A DNA stretch of 64,000 bases, taken from contig OZ024854.1 of assembly GCA_964017155.1 (NCBI GenBank), positions 22,094,869 to 22,158,868 on the forward strand. Direction: 5' to 3'. The notes beneath the pieces are model-generated. The model saw only the letters and a program-made list of their open reading frames with translations, was not told where the DNA came from and searched no databases. Positions 58,605 through 64,000 of the stretch are shown here, in pieces (position 1 is the first letter of the stretch; each line of letters starts with the position of its first letter). A program made the position numbers and the translations under genes. This DNA comes from Oasisia sp. SBJ-2009 (lineage: Eukaryota; Annelida; Polychaeta; Sabellida; Siboglinidae).

Positions 58605-60077
58605 TTGAATGACTTTTATAGCCGGTTTGATAAACTGAACACTACTTCTCCTTCCTGTATCACTCCCTCCTCATCCCTCCCTCCTTTCGCAGTGGATGAA
58701 TATGTTGTTAGAAGCATGTTTCAACGTTTAAATAGCAGAAAAGCTGCCGGTCCGGACAACATCTCTCCATGTCTACTTAAACTGTGTGCCGACCAGCTGT
58801 CGAGTGTATTCACAGACATATTCAATGTGTCTCTTTCCCAATGTAAAATCCCTCATTGCTTCAAAAAATCAACTATCATTCCTGTTCCCAAGAAATCTAC
58901 AGCCTCTTGTTTAAACGATTACAGGCCTGTTGCCTTGACTTATGTAGTCATGAAGACACTCGAGCGCTTGGTCCTGCAGTTTCTGAAATCAATTATCGAT
59001 CCATTGCTTGACCAATTTCAATTTGCATATCGCAACAATAGATCCGTTGACGACGCTGTCGCCATAGGATTGTTTCACGTTCTTAAACATCTCGACAGCC
59101 CAAATACTTACGCTAGGATCCTTTTTGTTGATTTTAGCTCTGCTTTTAACACGATTATCCCATCAAAACTTTTCGATAAGATACAGAGTCTCGGTGTTCC
59201 TCAATCCATGTGTCTGTGGATCCTCGATTTTCTTTTAAATAGGCCGCAGGTTGTAAAAATAGGCGACAACTTATCATCATCAGTTACGTTATCTACTGGC
59301 ACGCCTCAGGGCTGTGTTCTGTCACCAATGTTATACTCTCTTTTTACACATGATTGTTTATCTTGTCACGTAGGTACTAAAACACTGAAATTTGCCGATG
59401 ACACTACAGTGATAGGGCTTATAACAAATTCTGATGAATCTGAATATCGGGACCAAGTAAACAAACTCATCAGTTGGTGCAGCGATAACAATCTGGAACT
59501 TAATGTAAATAAAACGAAAGAAATGATTGTGGATTTTAGGAGAAAGAAATCTTCTCCACCCTCGCCTCTAGTGATCGATGGCAGGACAGTTGAAATCGTC
59601 CAACATTTCAAATTTCTCGGTTCAACAATCTCCAGTAATCTTAAATGGGAACTAAATGTTGTAAATATTGTCAAAAAGGCCCAGCAGCGGCTGTACTTTT
59701 TAAGAATGTTAAGATCGTTTGGTTTGACCACACAGGTCATGCTCAACTTTTACAGAGCTATAATCGAGAGTGTTCTGACATTTTCTATCTCAGTATGGTT
59801 TGGATCGATTACACAGAAGGAAACGCTCAGATTAAACAGAGTTGTGAAAACTGCTTCCCGAATCATTGGCAGAGACCTTCCCAGTCTTGAAATACTGTAT
59901 CAGCAGCGTCTGTTAGGAAGAGCGACTCTCATCTCTCAAGATACATCCCATCCTGCCCATGACCTATTTGAACCTCTCCCATCTAGTCGCCGATTCAGAT
60001 CCATAAAAACCAGGACCAACCGCTTTAGTACTAGCTTTTTCCCCTTAGCCGTTCAAGCCCTGTCAAAACAGAAGTGA
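58605..60077 (+). mobile_element. Non-LTR retrotransposon: reverse transcriptase ORF, 490 codons without stops (5'-truncated)
   Basis: Contains the RT domain with motif A FVDFSSAFNTI, motif B TGTPQGCVLSPMLYSLF and motif C FADDTT, preceded by SRKAAGPDNISP and LNDYRPVALTYVVMKTLER (L2/CR1/Rex-like by eye). The C-terminus has the usual VWFGS ... RASRIIG-like ending. The frame starts at a TTG after an upstream TAA at 58581, and no endonuclease domain is present, so the copy is truncated at the 5' side. It has an uninterrupted frame and retains the 3' UTR and tail, so the insertion is comparatively young. Confidence 0.9.
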
Positions 60078-60435
60078 TTTTCTCCCACCCGCAGCAAACA
60101 CATAGTCCACTTTCCGATGAGTTTTAGTATGTATATTTTATCATAATTTATTATATTTTATATTTTTATTTTTTTATTTCATATTTTACATTTTAAGCTA
60201 CTATATTTCTACTAGATCGTATCAATTATTTATCGATGTTATAATGAGCAATTTTTTATTCGGACCTTTTTATGTGATTGTTCTTATTTATTTTATTTAA
60301 TGTAGTAGTATATTTTAACATCATTGTTTGGTGCATGTGAATGTATTGTCATGTGAATGTACTATTACGACGACCAATATCATTACACATTCCAATGTTT
60401 TATTGTAACTACAATGTGAACACATGGCAATAAAG

Positions 60436-60466
<31 letters not shown>

Positions 60467-60499
60467 TATCTTATCTTATCTTATCTTATCTTATCTTAT
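60078..60499 (+). mobile_element. 3' UTR and (TTATC)n tail of the LINE copy
   Basis: AT-rich 3' UTR, then caataaagctatcttatc, then about 13 copies of the pentamer ttatc (60434-60499). Short tandem tails instead of poly(A) are typical of L2/CR1/Rex-type elements. Confidence 0.8.
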
Positions 60500-60504
60500 A
60501 TCGC

Positions 60505-61925
60505 AGTTTGCAATATAGCCTACTGCCAACCACAGCAAGACTTCTGCGGCACCTTAATGAAAACAGCCGGTCGCCGCGCTCCACAAACAAACATCATTCC
60601 CAAAGCCTCCCATGTTTGTAATTTTCCTTAAGGAAATTGCTATGTTTAGGACGGCCATAATTTAGGAAAAACACCCAGTTGTCAACGCTAAAAACTTGAG
60701 AGTGGAATAAGATAAAGAAATATATCGAAAGACCTCTGCTCACGTTTCACAATAGAACGTCGCACGTCATGCAGTAACGGATAACGTAGCGTCCACGACG
60801 TCTTACGAGGCAGTAACTGTTATAAAAACTGCGGGAGTTATTCGAGGCGTTGATTGGCTTAAACGTGTCTATGACGTTATGAGACGTTATTGTAACTTGG
60901 AAATTTCGCAACGACCGAAGCAACCGCGAGGTAAAGATGTACCGTCCAAGAATGACACCGAAGCGAAGATCCGTAGCAGCAACGGGTGAGACCAACTGGC
61001 AAATGAACACGTGAAGGCACTGCAGGAGTGTGGAGTGCAGCCGTTGACTCAACCACAACCGGTCGGCGCAAGCACATTCCAAGGTACCATTATGATATTA
61101 CTCTATATAACATTACGCATTATATCTGATTCAATCTTTTCAGTTTTGGTATAGTTATTCATATAGGGACATACGATAGGGTTAACCAAATCCTGGTAGA
61201 CTGACAACATTAATTAGTTAAATAATTACTGGTTATCTCTGCATTTCAGGTGCCTCACGTGTCCGTCCTGTTCACCGGTGGAATCGCTATGCTTTGCCGC
61301 GTTGCTATTCAGGTCAGGTTTTACGATTTTTTTAGAGGGGGTGGGCACGAGTACAACTGCATTGGGTTTTGTTAAATTATAAACACTAATTATAATATTA
61401 CAGTTATGGCTGGCTCAGTGTTTAGTTCTGGTTCTAGGGACTAGGGCAAACCTGACGTCATCGAGACGACCGATCATCAATTAGCGAATGGCAACCGAAA
61501 CACCGACCCGCGATCTCCGATCGTCTCTCGGTCGTCGGCACCGACGGCAACGGCGCGTCAAGGGACCGATGAACGTCCCGCTAAGCGTCTGTCGTCTTCA
61601 GTGACATTGCACCGAAACTGTAATAATTTAAGTTCTTCAAAGTCGACCGAGAAACGTTCCGGCCGGAAACAAAAAACCGAAACTTTCGTCGGATATGCGC
61701 GATGCTCCGTTTAGCAGACGTCAAGTGCAAGAGACATGTCGCCGTTGCCATTGCCAACCTGCTTCTGTCGCTATCAAGACATTCATGCTCCGATCGGGCA
61801 ATGGTCGAAACACTAACGATCGGTGAAGATGAAGACTGGAAATCCGCCGAGTGTTGTCATGGTGACAATTACGTTCCTTGGCGTAAACTACAATCACGTG
61901 GACTACGATCGCGTCGTCTGTTAGC
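60505..61925. other. Partly CpG-rich region, no gene established
   Basis: 60880-61080 and 61250-61320 contain short GC-rich open segments flanked by plausible splice signals (for example tgcatttcag|gtgcctcacg at 61251). I cannot join them into a frame. 61440-61700 is CpG-rich (cgatcgtctctcggtcgtcg). It could be a promoter/first exon or transposon-derived. Confidence 0.35.
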
Positions 61926-61932
61926 AGACATG

Positions 61933-62885
61933 GGGCGTATTCTATTTGCAGTCCGCGGAGTCCGCGGACGCGGAGAATGCGGAGACGTGAAAAAGAATAG
62001 ATTCGGAGAAGGTCGGAGACGTTCGAGACGCATAGCAACCAGCATAGCAACCAGCGCGTTTAAAGATGGACGGAGACGCAGCCTTGGCGCTACTGTGTAA
62101 TGATTTATTTTCGTCAAGTGATGGTGATCATCATCCTCATGCCATCGACCAATACGCGGATGAGTTAACATCAGCCGCGTTGATGTTGTAAGTTGTATTT
62201 CGTAAATTATGAAGGAATATTTTAACAAATAAACACTTGTTTTACTCGCATGGCTTGTCATTTTTGTGGGCGTGGGCCCGCGGCACAACTGGGACCTTGG
62301 CCGGCTTGGTTTTTTGGCTCGCTATGGAGTTGGTTGTGTTGATTGCATAATGGAATACTTATTTCATAGGATGTCTATGTTATGCTATGTTATATATATT
62401 TACTTCAGAAAGATATATGTAAATAAATTTTATACTTTACCAGTGTCATATGCATATGAATATGCTTGTTTATTTGTAAATATATGCCTGGCACATATAA
62501 CACAACAACTAGTAAACAGTAAAACACGCATTGTCTATAAACCACCCCAAAGACAAATTGTTTACGCTGCTTCTTGACATCCTTATACATATTATACTTT
62601 ATCATCATTGCATATAATAGTTTATGCTATATATACCTGCCCCGTTTGTCTTGATGTAAGTTGTAACTGACATACTATATATTTATATTTTGCTTAAATA
62701 AACATGTTTATTTCCTCTTCTGTTCCTCTAAAACAGGTTACGTGATGACCATCATCGACTGCAACATATGTAATGCCACAATTACTTGCCTGCTGACTTC
62801 ATTGCCGTGTTCCACGTGAGGCCAAGTACATTCCAGGTGGTGGTGCATTTACTTGGTGCAGTGACCATCCGCGAGTGCTGATTAT
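61933..62885 (+). pseudogene. PIF/Harbinger (HARBI1-like) nuclease, 5' exons of a decayed copy
   Basis: The frame from the ATG at 62066 (MDGDAALALLCNDLFSSSDG ... YADELTSAALML) ends at a good donor (62187, TT|gtaagt). A matching acceptor at 62737 continues LLRDDHHRLQHM, then a stop. In another frame the sequence goes on YLPADFIAVFHV-RPSTFQVVVHLLGAVTI, which resembles the N-terminal 'F-M---TF--L---L' block of HARBI1-type nucleases. A possible element end, gggcgtattctatttgc, lies at 61933. The catalytic DDE region is not seen in the window. Confidence 0.5.
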
Positions 62886-62889
62886 ATAG

Positions 62890-63470
62890 CAATTTTGCAT
62901 ATCATTAATGTTCAAAAATACTAAATCTTGTGTTTACTTTATTTACTATTTATCCTTTTTTACTGTTGAATATGCAATGATATGCATGCCTGTTTTCTTG
63001 GTCACAATAACTTCTTTTGTAATATTGTGCAATGTTGTACATTATCTACTGTTTAATAAGACATAAAAATTATTTTGTAACAATGTGCACTTTTAAATGA
63101 CCTCACTATTGTTATGTTGTAGAGATTCGCAATATGTTTCAGTCCACATATATATTTCTGTTGTGCTACAGCTTGCATATAAATAACTTTCTCTTTTATT
63201 GTATTCTTATTAATTATTATACATACTATTGTAATCGTGGAATAATGTATGTCACTGATGTAAATATGTATATGAATAACTATTCTTCGTTGTGTTGTAT
63301 TTGTCACTGTAAAGCATAAAAAAGTTGTGAAAGCTGATAATTTTTATTACATAATTTATTGTTATATAAATGCTATAACATGTTATTTTGTAAAACATGG
63401 ATGCACATTAACATAATATGGGAGCATGAAGATAAAATGGAAACTAAGGTGCACAAAATCCCTCTTGGCA
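62890..63470. other. AT-rich spacer between the two Harbinger fragments
   Basis: No recognisable coding sequence; probably the interior of the decayed element. Confidence 0.4.
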
Positions 63471-63479
63471 GTTTGTAGT

Positions 63480-63765
63480 GCATGTCTTGAAGTATATATC
63501 CTCCAAATTTGGAGTTGATCTGCCTTCCATATTTCCAAGGATTTTTCTAGTGCCTTGTCCACATTTTTAGTTGTTGTCTTTGACCAGTTTATAAGAAGAC
63601 ACCATTATATGTCTTCCACCTACCACGTAATTGTTTGGGTGTGACTGTGTATCCATTTAGTTTCATGATGTCTTCAACCCCCTTTCACATGCTATTGTGG
63701 CATGAGTTTTTCGTCATGTTCTCGTGGACGAGGTCAATCAGCTGTTTGGTTCCCGCACTGGTCCA
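63480..63765 (-). pseudogene. Myb/SANT-like DNA-binding protein fragment of a Harbinger element
   Basis: The minus strand from 63765 reads WTSAGTKQLIDLVHENM, then (after a stop) DIMKLNGYTVTPKQLRGRWK and, after a frameshift, LVKDNN-KCGQGTRK. This is the Myb/SANT-like pattern (W---ET--LI-L ... GY-VT--QC--RWK ... -KD-N--SG-GRK) of the second protein of PIF/Harbinger transposons. It lies within 0.9 kb of the HARBI1-like fragment and in the opposite orientation. Stops and frameshifts show decay. Confidence 0.6.
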
Positions 63766-64000
63766 CACTGTGCATGCATGCAAAATAAATGTCACAGTGT
63801 TTATGTATAGCTAACACACTGTTGAAATTATGCATTTTTTTTCAAAATGATCAGCATATGCTTATTGACAGAAAATTATGAAACATTCTCATATTTTATC
63901 AGATATTTCAAAGATGCGTTTATTATCCAAAAACTATGCCTATAAATTTATACTCATTAACTACTTTTTCGTATTTTCAACAAATATGTTGTATGTAAAT

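Noticed and set aside
61702..62100. 132-codon plus-strand open frame as a gene
   Set aside because: Arg-rich low-complexity translation overlapping the suspected Harbinger element end; the other frame from 62066 is better supported.

Overview
This is metazoan genomic DNA: short coding exons with GT-AG introns, abundant SSRs and minisatellites, and decayed retrotransposons and DNA transposons. The best organism guess is a lancelet (amphioxus). The reasons are many intronic minisatellites abutting or containing splice junctions (a feature I recall being described for amphioxus genes, not verified here), a Deu-type tRNA-derived SINE, and small-intron copies of deuterostome or lophotrochozoan-like single-copy genes. 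Another aquatic invertebrate is not excluded.

Layout: (1) 1-4.8 kb is non-coding with large compound microsatellites. (2) 4.8-12.3 kb, plus strand: a six-coding-exon gene for a 299-aa protein I do not recognise; one of its introns is almost entirely a 25-bp minisatellite. (3) 13.6-25.5 kb, minus strand: a complete 12-coding-exon mitochondrial chaperonin HSP60 gene (585 aa). It meets gene 2 tail-to-tail, with poly(A) signals about 30 bp apart. Its introns hold two minisatellites that carry the 3' splice site inside the repeat unit, a 1.18-kb non-autonomous hAT element with perfect 8-bp target duplications and two CTCF-like motifs, a Deu-type SINE, and three copies of an unidentified interspersed repeat. 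(4) 29.1-31.7 kb, plus strand: HSP10, head-to-head with HSP60, so the mitochondrial chaperonin and its co-chaperonin flank a shared promoter region with heat-shock-element-like motifs. (5) 32.8-36.2 kb, plus strand: sepiapterin reductase (273 aa, three exons), with a TTAA-flanked long-TIR element inserted inside an intronic minisatellite. (6) 36.2-43.8 kb: no gene seen; one minisatellite and one hairpin MITE. (7) 44.7-55.6 kb, minus strand: a PTTG1IP-like type I membrane protein whose cytosolic side is extended by four phase-compatible exons to about 369 aa, about twice the usual length. (8) 55.6-64 kb: microsatellites, LINE remnants, one nearly intact LINE reverse transcriptase ORF with a (TTATC)n tail, and a broken PIF/Harbinger-type element with both its nuclease-like and Myb/SANT-like parts.

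HSP60 and HSP10 work together in the mitochondrial matrix as the folding chamber and its lid. Sepiapterin reductase completes tetrahydrobiopterin synthesis. The PTTG1IP-like protein is a secretory-pathway membrane protein. All exon models were made by eye from reading frame, splice consensus and phase, without transcript evidence.
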